Shown: in pieces, positions 10,029-18,695 of the stretch
How the letters are laid out: each line of letters opens with the position of its first letter
Numbering within the stretch: position 1 is the first letter of the stretch
Assembly (NCBI GenBank): GCA_020852655.1
Contig: JADZAI010000103.1
Span: 1-64,000, forward strand
Direction of reading: 5' to 3'
Source: Alphaproteobacteria bacterium
GTDB lineage: Bacteria; Pseudomonadota; Alphaproteobacteria; Micropepsales; Micropepsaceae
DNA length: 64,000 nt
The notes under the pieces: generated by a model
The model's database searches: none
Told to the model about the DNA's origin: nothing
Seen by the model: only the letters and a program-made list of their open reading frames with translations
Translations under genes and position numbers: made by a program

Positions 10029-11546
10029 TCAATCCACCGCCGACAGCGGCCGCGCCACTTCTTCCAGCGACTTCCCCTCCGCCGCGACGCCCAGCCACAG
10101 CTCCACCACCGCCGCGAACAGCATCAGCCCGCCGCCGATGAGATAGCCGATCAGGATCTGCCCCCGCTCCCCCGTGTCGATCAGCGCCCCGAACAGCGCC
10201 GGCCCCCCGACGCCACCCACCAGCGTGCCGAAGGCGTAGAACAGCGAGATCGTCACCGCCCGCGTCTCCAGCGGAAACAGCTCGCCGACCGTCAGATAGG
10301 CCGCGCTCGCGCCCGCCGAGGCGAAGAAGAAGATCACCGTCCATGCCACCGTCTGCTGCGTCGCGGAGAGCCACCCTTCGGCGAACGCATACCCCGTCAG
10401 CACCATCAGCGCGCCCGCCACGCCATAGGTCAGCGCGATCATCGTCTTGCGCCCGACCGTATCGAAGGCATGCCCCAGCAGCAGCGGTCCGAGGAAATTT
10501 CCCAGCGCGAACGGCAATATATACCAGCCGATGCGCGCATCCGGCACGCCATAGAAGCGCGACAGGATCAGCGCATAGGTGAAGAAGATCGCGTTGTAGC
10601 AGAAGGCCTGCGTCGCCATCAGCGTGACGCCCAGCGTCGTGCGCGCCGGATACACGCGCAGCAGCATCGCGACGACATCGCGCCAGCGCGCCTTGTGCAG
10701 CCGGCTGAAGCGCCACGCGCCGGGCGGCACCGGCGGCAGATGGCCCCATTGGCGCGCGACATCCGCCTCGATGCGGTCGACGATCGCATGCGCCTCGTCC
10801 GGCCGGCCATGCGTCATCAGCCAGCGCGGGCTCTCCGGGATGAAGCGCCGCACCCAGATGATGACGAGCGCCAGCAGCCCGCCCACCACGAAGGCAAGCC
10901 GCCAGCCCCATTCCGGCGCCATGATCGCCGGATCCAGCACCACCACCGACGCCATCGCCCCGATCGCCGCGCCCACCCAGTAGGAGCCGTTGATCGCAAG
11001 ATCGGTGAAGCCGCGCCGCCGCGCCGGGATCAGTTCCTGGATCGCCGAATTCACCGCGCCGTATTCGCCGCCGATCCCCAGCCCCGTGAGGAAGCGGAAC
11101 GCCAGGAACGACCAGATGTCCCAACTGAACCCGGTCAGGACCGTCCCGGCGAGATAGACGCCGACCGTGATCGTGAAGAGCTTGCGCCGCCCCATCGTAT
11201 CGGTCAGCCGCCCGAAGATCAGCGCGCCCAGCACCGCGCCGGCGATATAGGCGCTTCCCGTCAGTCCGATCTGGCTGTCGGTGAGGCCGAGCGCTTCCTC
11301 GTTCTGGATCGCCGGCGACAGCGATCCCACAAGCGTCACCTCCAGCCCGTCGAGGATCCAGGTGATGCCAAGCGCAAAGACGATCAGCCAGTGAAAGCGC
11401 GACCACGGCAGGCGGTCCAGCCGCGCCGGAATGGCGGTGGCAAACACCGCCCCGTCAGCCCCCGCGCTCTCCGCCGCGTGCCCGCCCATCCGCGCACAAC
11501 GACCCGCCCCGCACCCCGGTTCCCTCCGCCCCGACCGCGCCGCCAT
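10029..11546 (-). CDS. MFS transporter (sugar/metabolite:H+ symporter type); true start probably further inside
   Basis: 12-TM pattern; LDGLEVTLVGSLSPAI, GRLTDTMGRRKLF, GLGIGGEYGAVNSAIQELIPARRRG. Confidence 0.9.
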   Translation of the reverse strand: MAARSGRREPGCGAGRCARMGGHAAESAGADGAVFATAIPARLDRLPWSRFHWLIVFALGITWILDGLEVTLVGSLSPAIQNEEALGLTDSQIGLTGSAYIAGAVLGALIFGRLTDTMGRRKLFTITVGVYLAGTVLTGFSWDIWSFLAFRFLTGLGIGGEYGAVNSAIQELIPARRRGFTDLAINGSYWVGAAIGAMASVVVLDPAIMAPEWGWRLAFVVGGLLALVIIWVRRFIPESPRWLMTHGRPDEAHAIVDRIEADVARQWGHLPPVPPGAWRFSRLHKARWRDVVAMLLRVYPARTTLGVTLMATQAFCYNAIFFTYALILSRFYGVPDARIGWYILPFALGNFLGPLLLGHAFDTVGRKTMIALTYGVAGALMVLTGYAFAEGWLSATQQTVAWTVIFFFASAGASAAYLTVGELFPLETRAVTISLFYAFGTLVGGVGGPALFGALIDTGERGQILIGYLIGGGLMLFAAVVELWLGVAAEGKSLEEVARPLSAVD

Positions 11547-11617
11547 TCCCCCTTGTCTTCGCCCGACGTGTCCACGCCCGCCCGGTTGGGGTCGCGCTGT
11601 AGGCCCAGCCCCTCGTT

Positions 11618-11648
11618 GTCATCGCCGGACTTGTTCCGGCGAGCCATC
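11618..11648. repeat. Short palindromic intergenic repeat relic
   Basis: gtcatcgCCGGAcTTGtTCCGGcgagccatc stem-loop resembling common alphaproteobacterial intergenic palindromes. Confidence 0.4.
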
Positions 11649-11859
11649 GTTCGGTCGCACGAGCCGCCGTAGGAAATGCGCTGCTGCCGCCCTCGCGCCG
11701 CGAATCCAAACTTTTGGTACGTCGGAACGATGGCCCAAGGCGGCGATGGCGCATCCGGCGCACCTCGCGAAACCTCTGGTGTTCGCCCCGCCCTATGCCG
11801 CAACGTGGTGCGCCGGGCGAGCGCCGTTCCCGGCGAGCGCATGTAGGGCCGAACCGCAC

Positions 11860-12267
11860 ATGACCGGCATCCTGACCTTCGACGACACGCTACGCCACGA
11901 TCCGCGCATTGACGCGTGGTTCGATGCCGGCATCGGGCCGCACCGCCTCATGCTGCGCGCATGGTTCGAGCGGATGCGGACCTGCGGCGACGACGTGCGC
12001 GAACTTTTCCACGACGGCTGCCCCGTCGCCTGCGTCGGCGAGGCGCCCTTCGCCTATGTGAACGCCTTCAAGGCGCATGCCGCGGTCGGCTTCTTCCGCG
12101 GCGCCGAGCTGCCCGATCCCGCGCGCCTGCTCGAAGGCAGCGGCAGGCACATGCGCCACACGAAGCTCCGCCCCGGCGAGCCGTTCGACACCGATGCCCT
12201 CACCGCCCTCATCGCGGCCGCCTATGCCGACATCCGCCGGCGCCTCGCCCACCCCACCCTCCGATGA
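11860..12267 (+). CDS. DUF1801-like protein
   Basis: HRLMLRAWFERMRTCGDDVRELFHDGCPVACVGEAPFAYVNAFKAHAAVGFFRGAELPDPARLLEGSG. Confidence 0.7.
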   Translation: MTGILTFDDTLRHDPRIDAWFDAGIGPHRLMLRAWFERMRTCGDDVRELFHDGCPVACVGEAPFAYVNAFKAHAAVGFFRGAELPDPARLLEGSGRHMRHTKLRPGEPFDTDALTALIAAAYADIRRRLAHPTLR

Positions 12268-12707
12268 AGAAAGCGACACCCATGAAGAAGAGCGGATCGA
12301 CGGAGACGACCGGCGAGGTTTCGGCCGCCGCGCAGATCGACGCACGCATCAAGGAACTCGGCGACTGGCGCGGCAGGATGCTCGCCGGCATCCGCGCCCT
12401 GATCCACAAGGCCGACCCCGAGGTCGTCGAGACCTGGAAATGGCGCGGCGTCCCCGTGTGGGAACATGACGGCATCCTCTGCACCGGCGAGACCTACAAG
12501 ACCGTCGTCAAGCTCACCTTCGCCAAGGGCGCCGCGCTGGACGACCCCCACGGCCTCTTCAATTCCAGCCTCGACGGCAACGTCCGCCGCGCCATCGACA
12601 TCCGCGAAGGCGAGGCCATCGACGAGAAGGCCCTCACCGCCCTCATCCGCGCCGCCGTCGCCCTCAACACCGCCAAGCCCGCACGAAAGAAACCCAAAGC
12701 GAGCTGA
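12264..12707 (+). CDS. DUF1801 domain protein
   Basis: ADPEVVETWKWRGVPVWEHDGILCTGETYKTVVKLTFAKGAALDDPHGLFNSSLDGNVRRAID; ATGA overlap with the upstream gene. Confidence 0.75.
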   Translation: MKKATPMKKSGSTETTGEVSAAAQIDARIKELGDWRGRMLAGIRALIHKADPEVVETWKWRGVPVWEHDGILCTGETYKTVVKLTFAKGAALDDPHGLFNSSLDGNVRRAIDIREGEAIDEKALTALIRAAVALNTAKPARKKPKAS

Positions 12708-12773
12708 ACCGATCGGCACGCCAGTTTCTGTCATCCCCGCACCCCACTTTGACGGCCGATGAGGGAGGCCGTG

Positions 12774-13238
12774 ATGTCCGATACGTCCGTTCAGCCCCGC
12801 CGCCGGCGCGGCGCACAGCCCGGCAACAGCAACCGCCTCAAGCACGGTCTCTATTCGCGCTCCGCCAAGGCGCGCCGGATGGCGGCGCAGCGTCTCGTCC
12901 AGATGATGCCGGAGGCGCTGAAGACGCTGCGCGCCTACACCCGCGCCTGGGTCGATTTGAATGCCCGCCCCATGCCCGAGAAAAAGAAGCACGAAATCGA
13001 GCATCGAATGGCGCTCGCCTTCTTCCAATCGGTCGGCGCGCTCAGCGAACGCGCGGCTCTCGCGACCGAAGCCGCATTCGAACCGCACCCGGCGCCGGCC
13101 GCGCCTCCCGCCCAAGCAACCGCGGCCGAAGCTTCGAATGCCGCTCCGGACGCGGCCCATTCGAACCCACCGTGCCAGACAGAAAAAAGGTCAAAAGTGG
13201 AAAACGAATACCCGCCGCCGCTTTCGAATATCGGCTGA
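12774..13238 (+). CDS. Small basic protein with GAQPGNSNxLKHGLYSR motif (phage/IS-associated type)
   Basis: N-terminal RRRRGAQPGNSNRLKHGLYSRSAKARR; Ala/Pro-rich C-terminus. Confidence 0.6.
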   Translation: MSDTSVQPRRRRGAQPGNSNRLKHGLYSRSAKARRMAAQRLVQMMPEALKTLRAYTRAWVDLNARPMPEKKKHEIEHRMALAFFQSVGALSERAALATEAAFEPHPAPAAPPAQATAAEASNAAPDAAHSNPPCQTEKRSKVENEYPPPLSNIG

Positions 13239-13359
13239 AGGCCGCGCCGTCCGCGGCTGACAGCCCCGCCGGCCGGTTGGAACGTACCCGCCGCGCCGCC
13301 GCCCGGCCGTCGTTCCAATCCCGGTGGACGCCGGGCGCGCCCGCGCCTACGAAGCGTCC

Positions 13360-13911
13360 ATGACCATCCTCAAGATCGCCCGCATGGGCCATCCGGTCCT
13401 CACCCAGGTCGCCCGCCCGGTGGCCGATCCGACCGCGCCGGAAATCCGCCGCCTCGCCGAGGACATGATCGAGACCATGATCGACGCCAACGGCGCTGGC
13501 CTCGCCGCCCCCCAGGTCCACATCCCGCTCCGCCTTGTCGTCTTCCAGGCGCCCGGCGACCGCTCCGATCCCGGCCTCGCCGAGGACGAGCGCTTCGACC
13601 ACACCGCCCCCCTCACCATCCTCGCCAACCCGGTCATCGAAGTGCTGTCGGAGGAGCGCGAAGCCGGCTGGGAGGGCTGTCTCTCGGTTCCGGGCCTGCG
13701 CGGCCTCGTCGATCGTTCCGCCCATATCCGCTATTCCGGCATCGACCTCACCGGAAAGCCTGTCACCCGCGTCGCCCGCGGCTTCCATGCCCGCGTCGTC
13801 CAGCACGAATGCGACCACCTCGACGGCGTGCTCTACCCGCAGCGCATGGCCGATCTCACCCAACTCATCTTCGAGAGCGAGGCGCGCCACCACATGCGCC
13901 AGGCAGGCTGA
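13360..13911 (+). CDS. def: Peptide deformylase
   Basis: [35 protein letters not shown] motifs. Confidence 0.95.
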   Translation: MTILKIARMGHPVLTQVARPVADPTAPEIRRLAEDMIETMIDANGAGLAAPQVHIPLRLVVFQAPGDRSDPGLAEDERFDHTAPLTILANPVIEVLSEEREAGWEGCLSVPGLRGLVDRSAHIRYSGIDLTGKPVTRVARGFHARVVQHECDHLDGVLYPQRMADLTQLIFESEARHHMRQAG

Positions 13912-13912
13912 C

Positions 13913-14578
13913 ATGGCGACCCGCGAAGAAGCCCGCCTCGCCAAGGCCCGGGCCAGGATCCTCGAAGAGGCGATCGCCAACACCGCCTTCGACGGCTTCA
14001 CCCAGCGCGCCATCGACGACGCCGCGAAGACCCTGAAGATTCCGCCAGACCTCGCCGCCCTCGCCTTCCAGGGCGGCCCGAAGGAATTGCTCCGCACCTG
14101 GAGCGCCAGGCTCGACGACGAAGTCCATGACGCCCTGTCCTCTGCTGATCTGGCCGGCCTGAAGATCCGCGAGCGCGTCACCAAAGGCGTCCGCCTGCGC
14201 ATCGAGAAGATGGCGCCGCAAAAGATCGCCGCGCGCCGCGCCGCCGCCTTCCTGTCGCTGCCGCTGAACGCCCCGCTCGGCATCGAGCTCGGCCTCCGCA
14301 CCGCCGATGCGATCTGGCGCGGCATCGGCGATGCCTCGGCCGACTTCAACTACTACACCAAGCGCGCCCTCCTCTCCGGCGTCTACACCTCGACCCTGTT
14401 CTACTGGTTCGGCGACGACAGCGAGGACAGCGCCGCGACCTGGACCTTCCTCGACCGCCGCATCGAGAACGTCATGTCCATCGAAAAGGCCAAGGCCGGC
14501 CTCCAGGATTTCGCAGCCAGGCTGCCCGATCCCTTCAAGATCCTCGGCAGCCTGCGCTATCCCTCCAGGGGCGGCTGA
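13913..14578 (+). CDS. COQ9 family protein
   Basis: TetR-like N-terminus with ...YTSTLFYWFGDDSEDSAATWTFLDRRIENVMSIEKAK. Confidence 0.85.
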   Translation: MATREEARLAKARARILEEAIANTAFDGFTQRAIDDAAKTLKIPPDLAALAFQGGPKELLRTWSARLDDEVHDALSSADLAGLKIRERVTKGVRLRIEKMAPQKIAARRAAAFLSLPLNAPLGIELGLRTADAIWRGIGDASADFNYYTKRALLSGVYTSTLFYWFGDDSEDSAATWTFLDRRIENVMSIEKAKAGLQDFAARLPDPFKILGSLRYPSRGG

Positions 14579-14580
14579 CC

Positions 14581-15204
14581 ATGTACCGCCCGCCGCATTT
14601 CCAGCCGCAGTCCGAAGGCGATGCGCTGAAAGCGATCGAGGCCTGGCCGCTCGCGACCCTCGTCACCGACGGCCTCGTCGCGACGCATCTCCCGATGCTG
14701 CTGCAAGGCGACGTCCTCACCGGCCACGTCGCCCGCGCCAACCCGCACTGGCAGCAGGCCCCCGATGGCGCGCTCGCGCTCGCGATCTTCCAGGGCCCGT
14801 CTGCCTATGTCTCGCCGGGTTTCCTCGCGACGAAAGCCGAACACGGCCGTGTCGTGCCGACCTACAACTATGTCGCGGTCCATGTGCATGGCCGCATCGC
14901 CTGGATCGACGACGCGGAGGCGAAGCGCGGGATCGTCCGGGAACTGACCGATCGCTTCGAGGCGGCCGAGCGCAAGCCCTGGTCCATCGACGACGCGCCC
15001 GCGGACTATATCGACGCCATGCTGCGCGGCATCGTCGGCGTGCGGCTCCACATCGAGCGCATCGAGAGCCAGTTCAAGCTCAGCCAGAACCGCACGGAGG
15101 ATGACCGTACCGGCGTCGAACTCGGCCTTGACGGCCGCACCGATGCCGGCAGCCGCGCGATCTCAGAACTGATGCGCGCTCAGGGCAGGCCGCCCAGCGG
15201 ATAG
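14581..15204 (+). CDS. FMN-binding negative transcriptional regulator (PaiB family)
   Basis: MYRPPHFQ...LATLVTDGLVATHLPMLL, GHVARANPHWQ, FQGPSAYVSPGFLATK, VPTYNYVAVHVHGR. Confidence 0.9.
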   Translation: MYRPPHFQPQSEGDALKAIEAWPLATLVTDGLVATHLPMLLQGDVLTGHVARANPHWQQAPDGALALAIFQGPSAYVSPGFLATKAEHGRVVPTYNYVAVHVHGRIAWIDDAEAKRGIVRELTDRFEAAERKPWSIDDAPADYIDAMLRGIVGVRLHIERIESQFKLSQNRTEDDRTGVELGLDGRTDAGSRAISELMRAQGRPPSG

Positions 15205-16256
15205 AGCCGGTTCACATGGCCCATCTTGCGCCCGGCCCGCACCTCGGACTTGCCGTAGAGATGGAGGCAGGCATTGGGTTCCGCCGCGATGGCGCGCCAG
15301 TTCAGCACATCGTCGCCGATCAAATTCTCCATCTCGCAATCGGCCCATCGCGCCGCCGGCTTCAGCGGCCAGCCGGCCACCGCGCGCATATGCTGCTCGA
15401 ACTGGCTCGCCGCGCAGGCATCCATCGTCCAGTGCCCGGTATTGTGGACGCGCGGCGCGATCTCGTTGACCAACAGCGCCCCGCCCACCGCCAGGAACAG
15501 CTCAACCCCGATCACCCCGACATAGTCCAGCGCCTCCAGGATCACACCCGCGATCCGGCCCGCTTCCGCACCCACCGCCGTGTTCACCTGCGCCGGCACC
15601 CGGCTGGTCCGCAGGATGCCCTCGCGATGCACATTCGCCGCCGCGTCGAACGCCGCGATGGTCCCATCGAGCCCGCGCGCCGCGACCACCGACAATTCCC
15701 CGGCGAACGGCACCACGCCTTCGAGGATGCAGGGCGCCTTGAGATCGCGCAGCGCCGCCGCCGCCTCGGCCGCATTGCGTGCGCGCACCTGGCCCTTGCC
15801 GTCATAGCCGAGCCGTCGCGTCTTCACGATCGCCTCGCGACCGCCCAGCGCCGCGAACGCAGCCTCCGCGGTCGCGCCCGAATCCGCCGCCGCGTAGGGT
15901 GCCGTGTGGAGGCCCAGCGAACGCAGGAAGTCCTTCTCCGTCAGCCGGTCCTGCGCCACGTCCAGCGCCTTCACGCCCGGCCGCACCGGCTTCAGCCCGT
16001 TCAGCAGCGCCGCCGCCGACGCCGGCACATTCTCGAACTCGTAGGTGACGACATCGACCGCCGCCGCGAACGCCGTCAGCGCCGCCGCATCCTCATACGC
16101 CCCGCGCGTCACATGCGTCGCCGCCTCTGCCGCCGGCAATTCCGCGTCGGGCGCGTAGATATGCACGTGGAAGCCGAGCGCCGTGCCCGCGTGCCCCAGC
16201 ATGCGTCCCAACTGGCCGCCGCCGAGAATGCCGATCGTACTGCCCGGCGCCAGCAT
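15180..16256 (-). CDS. purK: 5-(carboxyamino)imidazole ribonucleotide synthase
   Basis: GILGGGQLGRML, TRRLGYDGKGQ, NEIAPRVHNTGHWTMDACAASQFEQH. Confidence 0.95.
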   Translation of the reverse strand: MLAPGSTIGILGGGQLGRMLGHAGTALGFHVHIYAPDAELPAAEAATHVTRGAYEDAAALTAFAAAVDVVTYEFENVPASAAALLNGLKPVRPGVKALDVAQDRLTEKDFLRSLGLHTAPYAAADSGATAEAAFAALGGREAIVKTRRLGYDGKGQVRARNAAEAAAALRDLKAPCILEGVVPFAGELSVVAARGLDGTIAAFDAAANVHREGILRTSRVPAQVNTAVGAEAGRIAGVILEALDYVGVIGVELFLAVGGALLVNEIAPRVHNTGHWTMDACAASQFEQHMRAVAGWPLKPAARWADCEMENLIGDDVLNWRAIAAEPNACLHLYGKSEVRAGRKMGHVNRLYPLGGLP

Positions 16257-16801
16257 CAGGGCGCAGCAGGCTCGTCGCGCGGCTCGAGCGGCACCGCCGC
16301 CGTCTGCCGCTTCCGGTATTCCTCGATGCGCTTCATCAGCTTCGCATCCGAGAGGCCCAGGATCGACGCTGCCAGGATCGCCGCGTTGATCGCGCCGGGC
16401 TTTCCGACGGCGAGCGTTCCGACCGGAATGCCGGCGGGCATCTGCACGATCGACATCAGGCTGTCGAAGCCCTGAAGTCCGGTCGCCGACATCGGCACCC
16501 CGAGCACCGGCAGCGGCGTCATCGACGCGGTCATGCCCGGCAGATGCGCTGCACCGCCCGCTGCCGCGATAATGACCTTCAGCCCGCGCTCCTGCGCGCT
16601 GTCGGCATAGGCATAGAGACGCTCGGGCGTGCGATGGGCGGAAACGATGCGCGCCTCGAAGGGCACTTGAAGCGTGGCGAGCATATCCGCCGCATTGCGC
16701 ATCACCGCCCAGTCGGACTGGCTGCCCATGATCACGCCGACCAGCGGCGCCGTCGCAATGCCCGTTCGCACGGACTTAGCCTTGCCTGAAGCCGCGGCCA
16801 T
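16256..16801 (-). CDS. purE: 5-(carboxyamino)imidazole ribonucleotide mutase
   Basis: [40 protein letters not shown]. Confidence 0.95.
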   Translation of the reverse strand: MAAASGKAKSVRTGIATAPLVGVIMGSQSDWAVMRNAADMLATLQVPFEARIVSAHRTPERLYAYADSAQERGLKVIIAAAGGAAHLPGMTASMTPLPVLGVPMSATGLQGFDSLMSIVQMPAGIPVGTLAVGKPGAINAAILAASILGLSDAKLMKRIEEYRKRQTAAVPLEPRDEPAAP

Positions 16802-16945
16802 GAAGCCGGTTCCCCGCTAAAAACGGCGATATACAGGCGCGCCCCGCCGTCGCGCAATATGGCTTTGGTCCTATCGGATCGGCTTAACGGTTTGGTCGCG
16901 AGTTTTGGCCATTTTCGCAGGACAAGAGGATTGGAGTACCGCTTG

Positions 16946-17524
16946 ATGCCGCTTCCGAACAGGGCGAGCCCGGCCAGCATGCTCGGGGGCGTCTCGGCTC
17001 GCACGACGCGCACGCGGCCCTCGATCGGTCACGACCACGCGCCCCCCGTGCGCGATGCGCTCCTGGGACTCCTGCGCGATGTCGACGCCGTGCGCGGCGA
17101 GGCCGCCCAGCTCCGTCGTCCCGCCGCCGACGCTGCGGCGCCTGCACAGAAATCCTGCCTCGGCCGCGATGCCTTCGTGCGGGAGCTGGCCCGCATCGTG
17201 TCGTTCGTCGAGCGCTACGCGGTTCCCGCCAGCGTGATCTATCTCCAGGTCGACAGGCTTTCGGACATAGCCGGCCGTCTTGGCACGGAAACAGCCGAGG
17301 CCGCGCTGGCCAAGGTCTCGGAAACGCTCTGCGGCCAGGTGCGCGACACCGACTTTGTGGGACGGGTGAGCGACGGCGGATTTGGCATCATCCTCGCCAA
17401 GGCGACCCGCGCCGAAGCGATGGCAAAGGCCGAAATGCTGAGCGAACTGGTGAAGGCAAGCCCTATCGTGCGGAACGGCCGCGCCGTGCAGCTATCGGTG
17501 ACCAGCGGCGCGCACGCGCTCTAG
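16946..17524 (+). CDS. Protein with degenerate GGDEF-like domain
   Basis: YLQVDRLSDIAGRLGTETAEAALAKVSETLCGQVRDTDFVGRVSDGGFGIILAKATRAEA; GGDEF signature replaced by SDGGF; ggag RBS before ATG 16946. Confidence 0.75.
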   Translation: MPLPNRASPASMLGGVSARTTRTRPSIGHDHAPPVRDALLGLLRDVDAVRGEAAQLRRPAADAAAPAQKSCLGRDAFVRELARIVSFVERYAVPASVIYLQVDRLSDIAGRLGTETAEAALAKVSETLCGQVRDTDFVGRVSDGGFGIILAKATRAEAMAKAEMLSELVKASPIVRNGRAVQLSVTSGAHAL

Positions 17525-17528
17525 GAAC

Positions 17529-17753
17529 TCAGGCGATAATGTCGGGGATCAGCTCGTTCTCGAGCTGGCGGATCTCGTCCTTCAGGGCCAGCTTCTTCTT
17601 CTTCAGCCGCGCCAACTGAAGCTGGTCGCGGACCATGCCTGCCGACAGCGCCTCGATCGCGCTGTCCAGATCGCGATGCTCAAGGCGCAATTCGCCCAGT
17701 CGCGCGTGGAGCGCCCGCTCCTCTTCCGTCATGTCCGACCCAAGCACATCCAC
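17529..17753 (-). CDS. DUF465 (YdcH-like) small coiled-coil protein
   Basis: RLGELRLEHRDLDSAIEAL...LQLARLKKKKLALKDEIRQLENELIPDIIA. Confidence 0.85.
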   Translation of the reverse strand: MDVLGSDMTEEERALHARLGELRLEHRDLDSAIEALSAGMVRDQLQLARLKKKKLALKDEIRQLENELIPDIIA

Positions 17754-17953
17754 CGCGAACGCCCCGCCTTGCGCTCTCGCACTACCTTATCGCCGCGGCG
17801 CTCGTAAGTCTCGAATGGCAATCGCCATTTTGGGACGCTTTTGGGTGCGGCGCAGCACACGAAAATCCTTCCCGTAAACCCTGTTCCTTCGTGACAGATC
17901 AACGAAAGCGTGGTGTGATTCCGACTCTCGAGGCAGGAGAAGGAGACAGGCCC

Positions 17954-18130
17954 ATGGGGCTTGAGTCGCACATCCAGCAACTCTCGGATAAACACCGCAG
18001 GCTGGAAGAGACGATAGCAGAAGAGTTGGCCCATCCGGGGTTCGACGAACTGAAGGTCGCGGCGATGAAACGGCAGAAGCTGCGAATTAAGGAAGAACTG
18101 GAACGGCTTAGGTACGAAACCACCCACTAG
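17954..18130 (+). CDS. DUF465 (YdcH-like) small coiled-coil protein
   Basis: MGLESHIQQLSDKHRRLEETIAEELAHPGFDELKVAAMKRQKLRIKEELERLR. Confidence 0.85.
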   Translation: MGLESHIQQLSDKHRRLEETIAEELAHPGFDELKVAAMKRQKLRIKEELERLRYETTH

Positions 18131-18148
18131 GCCCGTTCGCTGGATTCG

Positions 18149-18201
18149 AACCCCCGGGCCATCGGCGCCAAGCGCGCTGGTGGCCGCGGGGGTTTTGTTT
18201 T
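18149..18201 (+). terminator. Predicted intrinsic terminator
   Basis: AACCCCCGGGCC-loop-GGCCGCGGGGGTTTTGTTTT stem followed by T-rich run. Confidence 0.7.
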
Positions 18202-18322
18202 GTGCGCAGCCGATCGGGCGTTTGAGGGTTTACACCGCGGGGCCGGTTTGCTATCAGCCCGCCTCCCGGAACGCAGCCAAGCCTCCGGTCCATCCGTTTT
18301 CGACCGCTCGAGAAATCAATCC

Positions 18323-18547
18323 GTGCAGATCATCGTTCGCGACAACAATGTCGACCAGGCCCTGAAGGCGCTCAAGAAGAAGATGCAGCGCGAAGGCCTG
18401 TTCCGCGAGATGAAGCTGCGCAACCACTACGAAAAGCCGAGCGTGAAGCGCGCCCGTGAAAAGGCCGAATCGATCCGCCGCGCCCGCAAGCTGGCCCGCA
18501 AGCGCCTCCAGCGCGAAGGCCTGCTCGCCGCCCCGGCGAAGAAATAG
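18323..18547 (+). CDS. rpsU: 30S ribosomal protein bS21 (GTG start)
   Basis: [61 protein letters not shown]. Confidence 0.97.
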   Translation: MQIIVRDNNVDQALKALKKKMQREGLFREMKLRNHYEKPSVKRAREKAESIRRARKLARKRLQREGLLAAPAKK

Positions 18548-18574
18548 GTCGCAGCGCACAGCGCCGATCCTTTA

Positions 18575-18608
18575 AGGGCCGCCCTCGCCGGGCGGCCTTT
18601 TGCTTTTC
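18575..18608 (+). terminator. Intrinsic terminator after rpsU
   Basis: GGGCCGCCCtcgccGGGCGGCCttttgctttt. Confidence 0.85.
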
Positions 18609-18695
18609 TACACCTGTGTGTGCTGGGCCACTGGACACGCGCGGCGACAGGCGTAGGTTCGCCCGCCCTGGAAGCTCAGAACACGACTCAAAGAG

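Noticed and set aside
12731-12775. gtcatccccgcaccccactttgacggccgatgagg as a copy of the 9.8-kb repeat
   Set aside because: Only the first 8 nt (gtcatccc) match. No inverted partner.
18130-18160. tRNA-like T-loop text (ggattcgaaccccc) on the minus strand after the DUF465 gene
   Set aside because: No 5-bp T-stem around TTCGAAT, no acceptor or anticodon arms. The sequence is better explained as the left arm of an intrinsic terminator.
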